Of a stretch of DNA of 12,727 nucleotides, positions 12,441 to 12,727 are shown in pieces. Under the pieces are notes generated by a model, which was not told where the DNA came from, did not search any database, and saw nothing but the letters and a program-made list of their open reading frames with translations. Numbering within the stretch: the stretch's first letter is position 1; each line of letters starts with the position of its first letter. The position numbers and the translations under genes were made by a program. This DNA is from an uncultured Candidatus Saccharibacteria bacterium (lineage in GTDB: Bacteria; Patescibacteriota; Saccharimonadia; Saccharimonadales; Saccharimonadaceae), in assembly GCA_948511255.1 (NCBI GenBank), contig CAOQNC010000012.1, positions 1 through 12,727 of the forward strand, given 5' to 3'.

Positions 12441-12606
12441 TTTCTCCTTTCCGCCACTTTTTCAGTTTATATTGATTAGACGAGCGAAGATATACGTCGA
12501 TGTGAGTTATTGGACGTTTTGTTCGATAGTCAGATGAAGAAATTAAAAAGCATAATAATTTTGGCGCACGGTGTAAGCTGTTTTCTCGCGGAAAGAGCGG
12601 AAAATC

Positions 12607-12635
12607 CTTACATTTTGTAAAAAGTATGCTATAAT
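12607..12635 (+). promoter_or_regulatory. Promoter of tRNA-Lys
   Basis: CTTACA (12607-12612), 17 bp, then TATGCTATAAT (hexamer 12630-12635). Transcription would start around 12642, just before the tRNA. Confidence 0.7.
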
Positions 12636-12643
12636 ACGGGTAT

Positions 12644-12719
12644 GGTTCTGTAGCTCAGTTGGTAGAGCAGCTGGCTTTTAACCAGTTGGTCGGGGGTTCG
12701 AGTCCCTTTAGGCGCACCA
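12644..12719 (+). tRNA. tRNA-Lys (anticodon UUU), acceptor stem mispaired
   Basis: 76 nt including an encoded CCA. D arm GCTC...GAGC, anticodon arm GCTGG-CTTTTAA-CCAGT (anticodon TTT) and T loop TTCGAGT are normal. The acceptor strands do not fit: GGTTCTG against TAGGCGC gives G2-G71 and T3-C70 mismatches and wobbles at 4-69 and 7-66. The T stem also has two G-T pairs. The 3' strand would fit a 5' strand GCGCCTA. It may be a recombined or decaying gene, or there may be an assembly error near the contig edge. Confidence 0.8.
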
Positions 12720-12727
12720 AGAAATAT

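Noticed and set aside
12441..12606. Promoter of the MurI-like gene (TATAAA about 12465 on minus)
   Set aside because: The hexamer is weak and no -35 or TG extension supports it; the real promoter could not be placed.
12534..12620. 28-residue open frame MKKLKSIIILAHGVSCFLA... on plus
   Set aside because: It looks a little like a signal peptide but has no ribosome site, and the tRNA-Lys promoter overlaps its end. Kept as unsupported.

Overview
The window looks like a chromosomal segment of a Candidate Phyla Radiation bacterium, most likely Candidatus Saccharibacteria (TM7). This rests on gene content: small, mostly membrane or secreted proteins, a LemA/HtpX pair, a secreted DsbA-like protein, a HisRS with the archaeal/eukaryotic-type LRFD.T.P.ARY motif, and a decayed FISUMP-type surface-protein gene. 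It also rests on compact spacing and recurrent TGCTATAAT promoters. The taxonomic call is inference; no rRNA or marker set is present.

Left part (1-1095, minus strand): the 5' end of a secreted surface-protein gene with a long signal peptide, preceded by an unusually long (about 230 nt) 5' leader rich in nested inverted repeats. Upstream lies a frameshifted 3' remnant of a FISUMP-like surface-protein gene, which carries the promoter for the next gene in its tail.

Envelope/proteostasis block (1105-4218, minus): a two-TM protein, lemA, htpX and a six-TM protein overlapping htpX. The lemA-htpX gap holds a 117-bp element with terminal inverted repeats. A divergent plus-strand gene (4395-5660) encodes a single-pass protein with a large external domain.

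Middle (5795-8859): tRNA-Cys(GCA), an orphan RimK-like ATP-grasp ligase and a two-TM protein, all minus; then hisS on plus with a clear terminator. Several of these genes have a TATAAT box only 6-8 nt before the start codon, implying leaderless mRNAs.

Right part (8967-12719): an overlapping pair encoding a CxxC membrane protein and a DsbA-like thiol oxidoreductase, a candidate free-standing structured RNA of about 120 nt, a flavin reductase-rubredoxin fusion, tRNA-Leu(UAA), a glutamate-racemase-fold protein that lacks both catalytic cysteines, and a tRNA-Lys(UUU) whose acceptor stem does not pair properly.

The most interesting signals are the structured leader, the cysteine-less MurI homologue, the intergenic RNA at 10571-10693, the odd tRNA-Lys and the clustering of leaderless promoters. 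No CRISPR array, transposase, reverse transcriptase or integrase gene was seen.
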